DNA of 15,328 nt from JBCBKZ01 sp039026975 (GTDB lineage Bacteria > Bacteroidota > Bacteroidia > J057). How positions within the stretch are numbered: position 1 is the first letter of the stretch; each line of letters starts with the position of its first letter. Shown here one piece after another: positions 1-7,640 of the stretch. The position numbers were made by a program, and so were the translations under genes. The DNA is taken from the NCBI GenBank assembly GCA_039026975.1, contig JBCCLI010000133.1, forward strand, positions 1 to 15,328. The letters run 5' to 3'. A model generated the notes under the pieces. The model saw only the letters and a list, made by a program, of their open reading frames with translations. It was not told where the DNA came from and did not search any database.

Positions 1-108
1 AAAACCCCCATTCAAATCCGACTAGAAGTCTGTGGTCCTGATAATCTACTAGATAGAGAGAATGACCTTTCATTCTTTAAAGAATGGAATCCAGGTGCTA
101 ATCAGTAA
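1..108 (+). CDS. C-terminal end of an unidentified protein (partial)
   Basis: The first 105 bases read as 35 sense codons in frame 1 and end at TAA (106-108); the other two forward frames hit stops within the first 13 codons. The peptide is hydrophilic and protein-like (TPIQIRLEVCGPDNLL near its start, then FFKEWNPGANQ at the end), so this is probably the tail of a gene entering from the left. I do not recognise the family. It lies about 200 bases upstream of the EAD11 gene on the same strand, so it could belong to the same gene group, but nothing in these 35 residues proves that. The stretch 109-307 holds no gene and no convincing terminator; a weak CTTCT/AGAAG stem lies near 160-180. Confidence 0.55.
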   Translation, partial: KTPIQIRLEVCGPDNLLDRENDLSFFKEWNPGANQ

Positions 109-307
109 GGCGTATTTGGAATCGGTTGTATTTAATTAAATGAAGGAGTGATACTAAAAAGGCTTCTCCTTTTAAGAAGAAAACCCTCTTAATTTTCCAA
201 AGAGAAGACTTATATTTCTGCAGCATAAATTTTTATATTGAATTTCTATTTAGTAGAAAAGATGTAACATTCCTTTATCAAAATTGGATAATTAGAGGAT
301 TATACGT

Positions 308-844
308 GTGATTGATGAGCTATATAATTTACTCAAAGAAGATGAGGTGGAAAAAGCTTTAGCCTTAATTGAGCTTCTGCTTAAGCCTGAGTCTCATCAG
401 AAATCTATCTACGAATCAGTTTTAATCCTACAAAGTCGTGTTGCTAGGCTAAACAAACAAAGAATGGAGGGACTTGTGGATAGGTCTACATTTGACGTCT
501 ACAGGAATCAGATTAATAGCTTTACAATTAAGTTGATAAAAGACCTTAGCTCAGAGAGTTTTTATCCTGACCAAGGACTGATAGATACTGTGATAACCAA
601 GACAGGGACCCTCAAAGATGGGAAGTTTAAAAGCAAAATTGGATTTTCGGTTGACGATGTTTTTAAAGGAATTGTACTACTTTTCTTCCTAGTGTCCCTT
701 ATCTCCGCATTCTATTTTTTAATGGTAGGAAATAGAGTATCTGTACAAAACCTAACAGGTTTATTTACCTCATCATTATTTGGATTAATGTCTTTTTACG
801 GATACATAAGGTTAAGAATATTTGAGCTAAAGCATTTTTCTTAA
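308..844 (+). CDS. EAD11-like domain protein with two transmembrane helices
   Basis: 178 residues from a GTG start. Residues 1-80 are helical and resemble effector-associated domain 11: an N-terminal helix with EKALALIELLL, then ESVLILQSRVARLN, then a Gly-Leu turn, then YRNQIN and IKLIKDL. In known proteins this small domain recruits effectors by self-type contacts in NTP-dependent conflict systems. Residues 81-117 form a polar linker. Two hydrophobic segments follow, at about 121-140 and 148-166, with a short basic tail (RLRIFELK). The likely topology is EAD and C-terminus in the cytoplasm with a helical hairpin in the inner membrane, which suits a membrane-perturbing effector; that role is inference. 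The gene ends 2 nt before the next one, so the two are surely co-transcribed. Base composition is more AT-rich than the housekeeping genes downstream. The EAD11 match is from memory of the pattern; the membrane segments are seen directly. Confidence 0.72.
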   Translation: MIDELYNLLKEDEVEKALALIELLLKPESHQKSIYESVLILQSRVARLNKQRMEGLVDRSTFDVYRNQINSFTIKLIKDLSSESFYPDQGLIDTVITKTGTLKDGKFKSKIGFSVDDVFKGIVLLFFLVSLISAFYFLMVGNRVSVQNLTGLFTSSLFGLMSFYGYIRLRIFELKHFS

Positions 845-846
845 AT

Positions 847-1470
847 ATGGACGAACAGAACATATATAAAAAAGAGTATGCTATCAAAAGAGCAAAACTT
901 TGGGCAATAGTCTCATTAGTTTCAATTGGATTACTGATCGGTGGACTATCTTATAGTTATTTTGAGGTGAACAAAAGTTCTAGATTGCTGAGAGCTGAAA
1001 AGGAAAAAGTAGACAGTACAAGTCAAAAAGTATTAGAACAAGCTAATTTAATAAAACTTAAAAATGATTCACTGAAGGAGTATGAAGACCTACTTTTCAA
1101 TATGATAAGTCAGATTGAGCCTAAGGCAATTAGTCCTGAGATGAGAGAGCAGTTAGAGGAAATCTCAAATGAAACAGGTTCACTATATCTTTCGAAAGAA
1201 GGTTGGTTTACTGTTATAGCTAGTATAAGTTTAGATAGGTTAAGTCTTGCACAAGAAAAGAAGCTAGACGCACTTAAGCAGCTTGAGGCAATAGGCTACC
1301 AAGAGACTGTTCATATTTACCAAACTACCATTGGTAACAATTATGCTGTGACATTAGGTAAGAGTGTTAGTAAAGATAAAGCCCTTGAGCTACGCCAATT
1401 GGCAGTAGATAATGATATTGCAAAAGATGCTTTTTCACAGAAGGACAGGGGTTGGAGATTAGTAGAGTAG
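847..1470 (+). CDS. Membrane-anchored coiled-coil protein with C-terminal SPOR-like domain
   Basis: 207 residues. A short basic N-terminus (KKEYAIKRAK) precedes one transmembrane helix at about 17-38, so by the positive-inside rule the rest probably lies in the periplasm. Residues 45-85 are charged and heptad-like (coiled coil). Residues 118-205 look like a SPOR fold: GWFTVIASIS, a helix with LDALKQLEAIGY, then VHIYQTT, NNYAVTLGKSVS, a second helix, and IAKDAF. SPOR domains typically bind glycan strands of peptidoglycan stripped of stem peptides, and here one might sense or anchor to the wall; that is inference. The start sits 2 nt after the EAD11 gene, and no other gene follows before the terminator, so this is the last gene of the unit. 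It could act as sensor, anchor or restrainer of the EAD11 membrane protein. The SPOR call is a fold-pattern judgement, not a database hit. Confidence 0.65.
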   Translation: MDEQNIYKKEYAIKRAKLWAIVSLVSIGLLIGGLSYSYFEVNKSSRLLRAEKEKVDSTSQKVLEQANLIKLKNDSLKEYEDLLFNMISQIEPKAISPEMREQLEEISNETGSLYLSKEGWFTVIASISLDRLSLAQEKKLDALKQLEAIGYQETVHIYQTTIGNNYAVTLGKSVSKDKALELRQLAVDNDIAKDAFSQKDRGWRLVE

Positions 1471-1486
1471 GAAGAAATTTTAAATA

Positions 1487-1516
1487 AAAAAGGCACCCTC
1501 TTCCGAGTGCCTTTTT
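1487..1516. terminator. Bidirectional intrinsic terminator between convergent genes
   Basis: A GGCAC (1492-1496) / GTGCC (1507-1511) stem is flanked by an A5 tract on the left and a T5 tract on the right, which also pair. Read rightward it ends the EAD11/SPOR-like unit (stop at 1470); read leftward it ends the aconitase gene (stop at 1546). Confidence 0.85.
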
Positions 1517-1545
1517 CTATCTTCTACCTACTTTTTTAATGTACC

Positions 1546-3807
1546 TTATAAGCCCTCTTGCTGGCGGATCAGATTAAGGGCAGAGCCTGCCTTGATCCAC
1601 TCTATCTGCTGGGCATTCAGGGTATGATTCGTCATGAATGTGTCCGTAGAACCATCTGCATGGGTCAGGACAATCTCTACCTGGGAGCCCGGAGCTATCC
1701 CGCTGGCATTTACATCTATTCTGTCATCTTCTTGAATCTTGTCATAGTCAGTAGGGACAGAAAAGGTCAATGGGAAAACGCCCTGCTTCTTTAGGTTGGT
1801 TTCGTGAATACGAGCAAAAGACTTTACCAGTACAGCACGTACGCCTCTGTGGCGTGGCTCCATGGCCGCATGCTCACGTGAGGAGCCTTCTCCGTAGTTC
1901 TCATCCCCCACTATAATAGACTGTACCCCTGCTTCAGCATACGCTTTGGCTACTTTGGGCGTTTCCATTAGCTCACCAGTCAATTGGTTCTTGGTCAATG
2001 GTTTTTGGGTGTAGGCGTTGATAGCACCCAGCATAAGGTTATTAGAGATATTCTCCAGATGCCCTCTGAAACGTAGCCAGGGACCAGCCATGGAAATATG
2101 ATCAGTAGTACACTTTCCATAAGCTTTGATGAGGAGCGTAAGTCCTTGTATGTCTCCACCATCCCAGGGAGAGAAGGGAGTTAGCAACTGTAAACGCTCA
2201 GAGGTGGGATTTACAGAAATCTCTATGTCGCTTCCATCTTCCACAGGAGGAATGAATCCAGGATCTTCTACATCAAACCCTTTAAAAGGCAGCTCATCTC
2301 CATATGGAGGATCTAGTTTTACCTGCTCCCCGTCTTCATTTATCAGGGTATCTGTTAGGGGATTAAAGGTGAGAGAGCCTGCAATGGCTAGCGCAGTCAC
2401 AATTTCAGGGGAGGAAACGAAAGCGTGTGTATTGGGATTTCCATCATTACGTTTGGAAAAGTTCCTATTGAAAGAGGTAATGATGGAGTTTTTCTTCTCA
2501 GGATACTCATTATGTCTAGCCCACTGACCTATACAAGGCCCACAAGCATTAGCAAGGACCACCCCTCCCATATCTTCGAAGGCTTGGAGCTGCCCATCTC
2601 TTTCTACAGTAAAACGTACCTGCTCAGAACCAGGGGTAACGGTAAACTCAGACTTAACCTTTAGCTTCTTGGCTACTGCCTGCTTAGCTAAGGAAGCTGC
2701 CCTATCCAGGTCCTCATAGGAAGAGTTGGTACATGAACCTATCAGTCCTACTTCTAACACTGGTGGATATTCATGCTCTTTTACTGCCTCTGCAAATCTG
2801 GACAGCGGCCATGCCCTGTCAGGCGAGTAAGGCCCGTTGATATGGGGTTCCAGGGTAGAAAGATCTATTTCTATGAGTTGATCAAAGTATTTCTCAGGAT
2901 GAGCATATGCCTCAGGGTCTCCGGTCAGGTGCTCGGCTACCTCGTCAGCCAGTTCTGCTAGCTCAGCTCTTTCTGTAGCCCTAAGGTAGCGGGCCATGGA
3001 CTCATCATATCCAAAGGTAGAAGTGGTAGCCCCTATTTCTGCTCCCATATTACAGATGGTTCCTTTCCCGGTAGCAGACATGGACTGCGCCCCAGGACCA
3101 AAGTATTCCACTATGGCACCTGTTCCGCCTTTTACTGTAAGGATACCGGCTACTTTCAGAATGACATCTTTAGGGCTAGACCAACCATTCAGTTCACCTG
3201 TCAACTTAACGCCTATGACTTTGGGCATTTTCAGTTCCCAGGGCATATCTGCCATCACATCTACAGCATCGGCGCCCCCTACGCCTATGGCTAACATACC
3301 TAGGCCGCCTGCATTAGGCGTGTGAGAGTCAGTTCCTATCATCAGGCCGCCAGGGAAGGCATAGTTTTCCAGCACCACCTGGTGAATGATACCAGCACCT
3401 GGTTTCCAAAAGCCTATTCCATATTTATTGGAAACATCAGCCAGGAAGTCATATACTTCCTTGTTTACATCGTTAGCTGTTTCCAAATCCTCATCTGCCC
3501 CTATTTTAGCTAGGATTAGGTGATCACAGTGTACAGTGGAGGGAACGGCTACCTTAGGTTTGCCGGCCATCATAAACTGTAGCAATGCCATCTGAGCAGT
3601 AGCATCTTGCATAGCCACTCTATCAGGGGCAAAGTCTACATAGTCCTTTCCACGTGTGTATGCTTGAAGCGGGGTTTCAGGATGAAGGTGAGAATACAGT
3701 ATTTTTTCTGTGAGGGTTAGCGGTTTCCCCAGCAGGGTACGAGCTGCATCTATCCTGGCAGGCATCTGATCGTACACTTTTTTGATCATTTCTAAGTCAA
3801 ATACCAT
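1546..3807 (-). CDS. acn: Aconitate hydratase, mitochondrial type
   Basis: 753 residues, full length for mitochondrial-type aconitase (TIGR01340-like) and shorter than the AcnA/IRP1 class. The enzyme isomerises citrate to isocitrate through cis-aconitate in the TCA cycle, using a cytoplasmic [4Fe-4S] cluster. The three cluster cysteines are present: C359 in GLIGSCTNSS, and C422 and C425 in ANACGPCIGQW. Substrate-site motifs are intact: TVHCDH (91-96), GTDSHTPNAGGLG (158-170) and, in the C-terminal swivel domain, GEGSSREHAAMEPRHRG (639-655) with the catalytic serine. Domains 1-3 span roughly 1-520 and the swivel domain roughly 550-745. The ATG start is preceded by 446 non-coding bases shared with divergent pheT. 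It is a single-gene unit ending at the shared hairpin 1487-1516. Nothing looks damaged. Confidence 0.97.
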   Translation of the reverse strand: MVFDLEMIKKVYDQMPARIDAARTLLGKPLTLTEKILYSHLHPETPLQAYTRGKDYVDFAPDRVAMQDATAQMALLQFMMAGKPKVAVPSTVHCDHLILAKIGADEDLETANDVNKEVYDFLADVSNKYGIGFWKPGAGIIHQVVLENYAFPGGLMIGTDSHTPNAGGLGMLAIGVGGADAVDVMADMPWELKMPKVIGVKLTGELNGWSSPKDVILKVAGILTVKGGTGAIVEYFGPGAQSMSATGKGTICNMGAEIGATTSTFGYDESMARYLRATERAELAELADEVAEHLTGDPEAYAHPEKYFDQLIEIDLSTLEPHINGPYSPDRAWPLSRFAEAVKEHEYPPVLEVGLIGSCTNSSYEDLDRAASLAKQAVAKKLKVKSEFTVTPGSEQVRFTVERDGQLQAFEDMGGVVLANACGPCIGQWARHNEYPEKKNSIITSFNRNFSKRNDGNPNTHAFVSSPEIVTALAIAGSLTFNPLTDTLINEDGEQVKLDPPYGDELPFKGFDVEDPGFIPPVEDGSDIEISVNPTSERLQLLTPFSPWDGGDIQGLTLLIKAYGKCTTDHISMAGPWLRFRGHLENISNNLMLGAINAYTQKPLTKNQLTGELMETPKVAKAYAEAGVQSIIVGDENYGEGSSREHAAMEPRHRGVRAVLVKSFARIHETNLKKQGVFPLTFSVPTDYDKIQEDDRIDVNASGIAPGSQVEIVLTHADGSTDTFMTNHTLNAQQIEWIKAGSALNLIRQQEGL

Positions 3808-4253
3808 GGCGTCTATATTGGAGTAGGTAAAACTGAGAGCTTAAAGTAAGTGAATGACCTATTAGATTCAATCTACATTAGACCCCCGGCGGGCAGTACT
3901 CAATGAGGGTATACACTACTTTGTAAGTAGCATTAAATGATAAAATAAGGCTGGGCTTAGCTGGTTGCGAGTCAATACACAATCCTCAAATAGCTAAAAA
4001 AGACTTGTGCTAATGTTAAGAAGTAAGACCTTAATCATTCTCTGAGATGCTGCTAAATGTGGGGGTTGTTAGTGTAGCTTTGATTAGATAGTTACTGATT
4101 CTCCTTGAGAATTCCCTACGCTTCTCCTCATAATGGGATAGTCCCGTAAGAATATCCCTTCTCCACAAAACATCTTTCCGCCAAAAGTCCTAGATTTGCG
4201 GCCGTATTTCTTCAACATATTCTCTCACGAAGAAATAGAATAAGAAAAAGCAC
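3808..4253. other. Divergent intergenic region between aconitase and pheT
   Basis: 446 bases with no credible gene. It must contain the start signals of both flanking genes. On the plus strand two TAnnTTTG-like -7 boxes are visible, TAGCTTTG at 4075-4082 and TAGATTTG at 4191-4198. A small hairpin (ATTCTC 4098-4103 / GAGAAT 4107-4112) lies between them. I see no equivalent box for aconitase on the minus strand, and no T-box or other riboswitch-like structure ahead of pheT. Confidence 0.6.
4191..4198 (+). promoter_or_regulatory. Candidate -7 box of the pheT promoter
   Basis: TAGATTTG fits the Bacteroidota -7 consensus TAnnTTTG and lies about 55 bases upstream of the pheT ATG, leaving a short leader. 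No clear TTG -33 element occurs at the usual 17-23 base spacing, so this is tentative. The alternative box at 4075-4082 has the same weakness. Confidence 0.35.
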
Positions 4254-6647
4254 ATGAAGGTTTCATATAACTGGCTGAAGGATTATATAGCGTTTGACTA
4301 TGATCCACATAAGCTATCCGAGATATTGACAGATTTAGGGCTAGAGGTAGGTGGACTAGAAGAGATAGGTGGGGTAGAAGGGAATCTGGAAGGCGTGGTG
4401 GTAGGTCATGTCCTCTCGGCCGAGCAGCATCCTAATGCAGACAGGTTGAAAGTGTGTAAGGTAGAGGTAGGCCAGGAAGAACCCTTGCAGATTGTATGCG
4501 GTGCCCCTAATGTAGCTGCCGGTCAAAAAGTCCCGGTATCACTGGTAGGGACTACCCTATATCCTATCAGTGGAGACCCCTTTAAAATAAAGAAAGGCAA
4601 AATTAGAGGAGAGGTATCTATGGGGATGATTTGTGCGGAAGATGAGCTGGGACTGGGGACAGATCATGATGGAATTATGGTGCTAGCGGGAGATCCTGAA
4701 CCGGGTACCCCTGTAAATCAGGTCATTGAACTAGATAAGGATTATATCATAGAAATAGACCTCACGCCTAACCGTATAGATGGGGCTTCTCATTATGGAG
4801 TAGCTAGAGATTTAGGAGCCTTCATGAGAAAGAAAGCCCGCCTACCGGAAATAAGCTATGATCCTACCAAGGCTGCTAATAAAAACCCTATTCCCGTCAC
4901 CATAGAAGATGCGTCTCGCTGTAAGCGGTACCTCTCTATCTATATCGAGGATGTAACGGTAAACGAAAGTCCTGAATGGTTAAAGAAAAGACTGACAGCC
5001 ATAGGGCTGAGGCCTATTAATAATGTGGTAGACATTACTAATTATGTGTTAATGGAGCTGGGGCATCCCTTACATGCCTTTGATGCAGACCAGATAGGAG
5101 GACAGAAAGTCATTGTGAAAACCCTGGAGAAAGAGACGCCATTCGTCACCTTAGATGAAGTGGAGCGGAAGTTAGTGCCTCATGAAGACCTCATGATCTG
5201 TGATGCTTCCAAACCTTTATGTATTGGGGGGACCATGGGTGGAATTGACTCAGGAGTAACTTTTGAGACAAAAAATGTCTTCCTTGAATGCGCTTATTTC
5301 ATTCCAGGAACGGTTCGTAAATCCGCCAAAAGGCACGGTATTCATTCAGACTCTTCCTTCCGCTATGAAAGAGGAGTAGACATGAATATGGAAGAGACTA
5401 CTATCAAGAGAGCTACTGATCTTATCCTAACACTAGCAGGGGGGACTGCTTCCCAAATGGAAGACATCAGGCTAGATGATTTTGCTCCTTTTCCAGTAGA
5501 GCTTGAAAAGGCCCACATTCATAGATTGATAGGAAAAGAAATTCCACTATCTGACATTAAGGAAATATTTGATGGACTGGAGATGAAGGTAGTTTCTGAA
5601 AGTGAGGAGGCCTTTAAGCTAGCAGTTCCTGCTTACAGAGTAGACGTACAACGGCCGCAGGATGTGATAGAAGATATACTCCGTGTCTATGGCTATAATA
5701 ATGTAGCGCCTTCCATCAAGATGAATGCTTCTGTAGATTTTTCTCAAAAGAAGGAAGCATACAGACTGAAGGAAAGATATGCAGATTACCTCTCCGCTAA
5801 CGGATTCTATGAAATTCTTAATAACTCTCTCGTACACCAGTCTAGAGGAAGTACAAATGCTGTTTTCATGGTCAACCCTCTCAGTGAAGACCAATCGGTC
5901 TTGAGGGAGAATATGGTCTATGGAGTGCTAGAGTCCATTCTCTACAATCAGAACCGTCAAAATGAGGATGTAGCTCTTTATGAGTTTGGGAGAACCTACC
6001 ATAAGAAGCAGGATAAATATGAAGAGAAAGAGTGGCTGGTGATGGCCGTTACAGGTACTAAGCAGGATATCCACTGGGGAACTAAGCCCACTTTGAGTTC
6101 CTTATTTACTCTCACCAAGGAAGTGGAGAGAATCAGCCAGTGGTTCCGTATAGAGGGAAGCCTGGAAGAGGGGACGCATGAGCTATTTGATTATGGGCTA
6201 GCCTATGTAGTTAGAGGAAGACCCTTGTTACACTATGGAAGGGTTAAGCAGACCTTATTAGATCAGTTTGACTTGAGAAATGAGGTGTTTTATCTGGAGT
6301 TAGATTGGAATTACCTTGCCAAACTACACGACCAGCAAAAGGTACTCTTCCAGGAAATCCCTATATATCCGGGCATGCGTAGAGACTTCAGCCTTTTAAT
6401 AGATGAGCAGATAAAATTTCAAGATCTTAGAAGAGTAGTAGCCAAAACCAATCCGAAACTGATCAAGAAAGTAGAGCTCTATGACGTTTATCAGGGGAAG
6501 GGTGTAGCAGAAGGAAAGAAGAGTTACTTGATTTCAGTTCTCCTGAGGGATGATAATAAAAGTCTGGAAGGAAAGTCAGCAGATAAAATATCAGATAGAA
6601 TCACTGCTAACCTCGCCAGAGAATTCCAAGCAGAGCTAAGGAAATAG
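4254..6647 (+). CDS. pheT: Phenylalanine--tRNA ligase beta subunit
   Basis: 797 residues, normal family length. With PheS it forms the cytoplasmic alpha2-beta2 enzyme that charges tRNA-Phe; the beta subunit binds tRNA and edits mischarged Tyr-tRNA-Phe. The N-terminus KVSYNWLKDYI is typical. An OB-fold tRNA-binding domain covers about 40-150 (HPNADRLKVCKVEVG, VCGAPNV, GEVSMGMICAEDELGLG). The B3/4 editing domain runs about 210-390 (RPINNVVDITNYVLMELGHP, HAFDADQIGG, SSFRYERGVD). B5 lies about 413-485 (VPAYRVDVQRPQDVIEDILRVYGY). A catalytic-like core and a C-terminal FDX-ACB anticodon-binding domain (about 705-796, YPGMRRDFSLLID) follow. pheS is not in the window. The ATG start lacks a strong Shine-Dalgarno sequence, as is usual in this phylum. 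The next gene is 680 bases away, so pheT is probably not co-transcribed with it. Confidence 0.97.
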   Translation: MKVSYNWLKDYIAFDYDPHKLSEILTDLGLEVGGLEEIGGVEGNLEGVVVGHVLSAEQHPNADRLKVCKVEVGQEEPLQIVCGAPNVAAGQKVPVSLVGTTLYPISGDPFKIKKGKIRGEVSMGMICAEDELGLGTDHDGIMVLAGDPEPGTPVNQVIELDKDYIIEIDLTPNRIDGASHYGVARDLGAFMRKKARLPEISYDPTKAANKNPIPVTIEDASRCKRYLSIYIEDVTVNESPEWLKKRLTAIGLRPINNVVDITNYVLMELGHPLHAFDADQIGGQKVIVKTLEKETPFVTLDEVERKLVPHEDLMICDASKPLCIGGTMGGIDSGVTFETKNVFLECAYFIPGTVRKSAKRHGIHSDSSFRYERGVDMNMEETTIKRATDLILTLAGGTASQMEDIRLDDFAPFPVELEKAHIHRLIGKEIPLSDIKEIFDGLEMKVVSESEEAFKLAVPAYRVDVQRPQDVIEDILRVYGYNNVAPSIKMNASVDFSQKKEAYRLKERYADYLSANGFYEILNNSLVHQSRGSTNAVFMVNPLSEDQSVLRENMVYGVLESILYNQNRQNEDVALYEFGRTYHKKQDKYEEKEWLVMAVTGTKQDIHWGTKPTLSSLFTLTKEVERISQWFRIEGSLEEGTHELFDYGLAYVVRGRPLLHYGRVKQTLLDQFDLRNEVFYLELDWNYLAKLHDQQKVLFQEIPIYPGMRRDFSLLIDEQIKFQDLRRVVAKTNPKLIKKVELYDVYQGKGVAEGKKSYLISVLLRDDNKSLEGKSADKISDRITANLAREFQAELRK

Positions 6648-6662
6648 ATACCATCCATCCAC

Positions 6663-6690
6663 GTAGAGACGCAATCCATTGTGTCTTTAC
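6663..6690. repeat. REP-like palindrome (GTAGAGACGCAAT type)
   Basis: GTAGAGACGCAAT (6663-6675) faces ATTGTGTCTTTAC (6678-6690). The two sites that are not Watson-Crick pairs are G-U wobbles in RNA, giving a stem of about 12 pairs with a TCCA loop. The arm resembles GTAGAGACGC palindromes that I recall as dispersed repeats in several bacterial genomes. No T-tract follows, so it is a poor terminator for pheT. Confidence 0.6.
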
Positions 6691-6865
6691 ATAGAGATAC
6701 CCGATTTTAGGGAGGAGTGCATTTATTCACCCTTTAAAACCTACAGTAGGTAAAGTTGTCGCTACATTTTCTTTAAGAGGCCACTTTTTTATGGTGGACT
6801 AAAAGAACTCCATTGCTAATTTCTCCTTTAAAATGGTGGAAATAGGGGTATGTTACCTTTTGGTT

Positions 6866-6882
6866 TTGCTCCTATGGAGCAA
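6866..6882. repeat. Short palindrome TTGCTCC/GGAGCAA
   Basis: A 7-bp perfect stem with loop TAT. It is followed by AATGGGATGC and pairs as a family with the copy about 54 bases downstream at 6920-6934, which shares the GCTCC-NAT-GGAGC core. This looks like a dispersed Bacteroidota repeat. Confidence 0.55.
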
Positions 6883-6919
6883 TGGGATGCTTTCGTAATT
6901 CTATGGGCTATTGTGGTAA

Positions 6920-6934
6920 GGCTCCGATGGAGCT
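6920..6934. repeat. Second GCTCC/GGAGC palindrome
   Basis: GCTCC (6921-6925), loop GAT, GGAGC (6929-6933), extended by a G-T wobble. It is a near-duplicate of the palindrome at 6866-6882, and both are followed or preceded by ATGGG-type sequence. Confidence 0.5.
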
Positions 6935-7049
6935 ATTAAGGAGGAGGTTGTTGTTGTAGGTTAATAGCTGGAGAAATGCTGTTAGTTAGCTATCCAAAGT
7001 TAATCATCTCTACCCTTTATTTATCCTTTACGCGAGGTGTTGGCCGTTA

Positions 7050-7067
7050 CTCCACGCGTTGTGGGAG
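7050..7067. repeat. Palindrome CTCCAC/GTGGGAG
   Basis: CTCCAC (7050-7055), loop GCGTT, GTGGGAG (7061-7067) with one bulged G. It lies in the same palindrome cluster; its function is unknown. Confidence 0.4.
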
Positions 7068-7104
7068 GAAGGTAGGATGCATAGGAGGAACAAACGTGCT
7101 TTTG

Positions 7105-7132
7105 GTTACTTTTCTCGCATAAGAATAGTAAC
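7105..7132. repeat. Palindrome GTTACT...AGTAAC
   Basis: GTTACT (7105-7110) pairs with AGTAAC (7127-7132). After one T-T mismatch, TTCT (7112-7115) pairs with AGAA (7122-7125), leaving a CGCATA loop. It is preceded by CTTTTG. I recall TTTGGTTACTTTT...AAGTAAC elements as common dispersed repeats in Bacteroidota. Confidence 0.5.
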
Positions 7133-7327
7133 TCCTGCTGAAGGCAACCTAACTCAAGAAGGATAATCATTAGGAAATGAAGGATGACTAAACCCTAAAA
7201 ACAGCAATTTATTCCCTGTTATTGAGTTATTTAGGGGGTTGTGCTTGAAGTAATGCACGAATTATCAGGCACGAATTGAAATTATCCCAAAAGTTTTCCA
7301 AATTTATTGATTGTATAACACGCGTAA

Positions 7328-7615
7328 ATGGATGAAATACTCCAAAGGTTGAAATTAGTAGCAGAGAAGGCCAGTAAGCTGGAACAGAAATATGCTGTTC
7401 TAAAGAAAGAGAAGAAAGTATTAGAGGCGAGGGTAAAGGCACTGGAATCTTCCCTTAGTGGGAAGGTAGAAGAGCAGACAGCCTTAAAGGAGAGTTTGAA
7501 TGGGTTGGGTGCACGTAGCAGAAAGTTAAACCCCAATAACAGGGAAGCACTTCGAGCACAGATAGACGCATTCATTGAGGAGATAGACGCGTGTTTAAAG
7601 AGCTTAGGCGAATAG
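7328..7615 (+). CDS. ZapB-like small coiled-coil protein upstream of zapA
   Basis: 95 residues, ATG start. Residues 1-55 form an uninterrupted amphipathic, charge-rich coiled coil (LEQKYAVLKKEKKVLEARV, then KALESS). The C-terminal third is helical with EALRAQIDAFIEEIDACL, a signature common to small genes that precede zapA in Bacteroidota, where they are often labelled hypothetical or mislabelled as a phenylalanyl-tRNA synthetase fragment. By position and shape it is an analogue of ZapB, a coiled-coil partner of ZapA at the Z-ring; that function is inference. The stop lies 25 bases before the zapA start, so the two are probably one transcript. It is cytoplasmic, with no membrane segment. Confidence 0.75.
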   Translation: MDEILQRLKLVAEKASKLEQKYAVLKKEKKVLEARVKALESSLSGKVEEQTALKESLNGLGARSRKLNPNNREALRAQIDAFIEEIDACLKSLGE

Positions 7616-7640
7616 CTGGAATTGATTAAGGGAAGAGAGA

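Larger units (their letters stand above)
6648..7327. other. Palindrome-rich intergenic region between pheT and the zapB-like gene
   Basis: 680 bases with no credible coding frame. It carries at least five separate inverted repeats (annotated individually), short direct repeats such as GCACGAATT at 7255-7263 and 7269-7277, and ATGGTGGA twice near 6790 and 6835. No TAnnTTTG box is evident before the downstream gene. The texture suggests accumulated dispersed palindromic elements, not a gene. Confidence 0.6.

Noticed and set aside
140..200. Terminator after the partial gene at 1-108
   Set aside because: The only stem (CTTCT/AGAAG) is five pairs and has no following T-tract.
2126..2527. Open frames on the plus strand inside the aconitase gene, including 2126-2527 and 2996-3325
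   Set aside because: They lie entirely antisense to a full-length aconitase with all motifs intact and encode low-complexity, unfamily-like peptides: shadow frames.
3808..4253. T-box or attenuator upstream of pheT
   Set aside because: Only a 6-bp hairpin is visible, with no T-box sequence, leader peptide with Phe run, or terminator/antiterminator pair.
6663..7132. CRISPR array in the repeat-rich gap
   Set aside because: The palindromes differ in sequence and spacing; there are no regularly spaced identical repeats and no cas genes.
7227..7575. Minus-strand open frames over the ZapB-like gene
   Set aside because: Antisense to a credible coiled-coil gene in conserved context; the peptides have no recognisable features.
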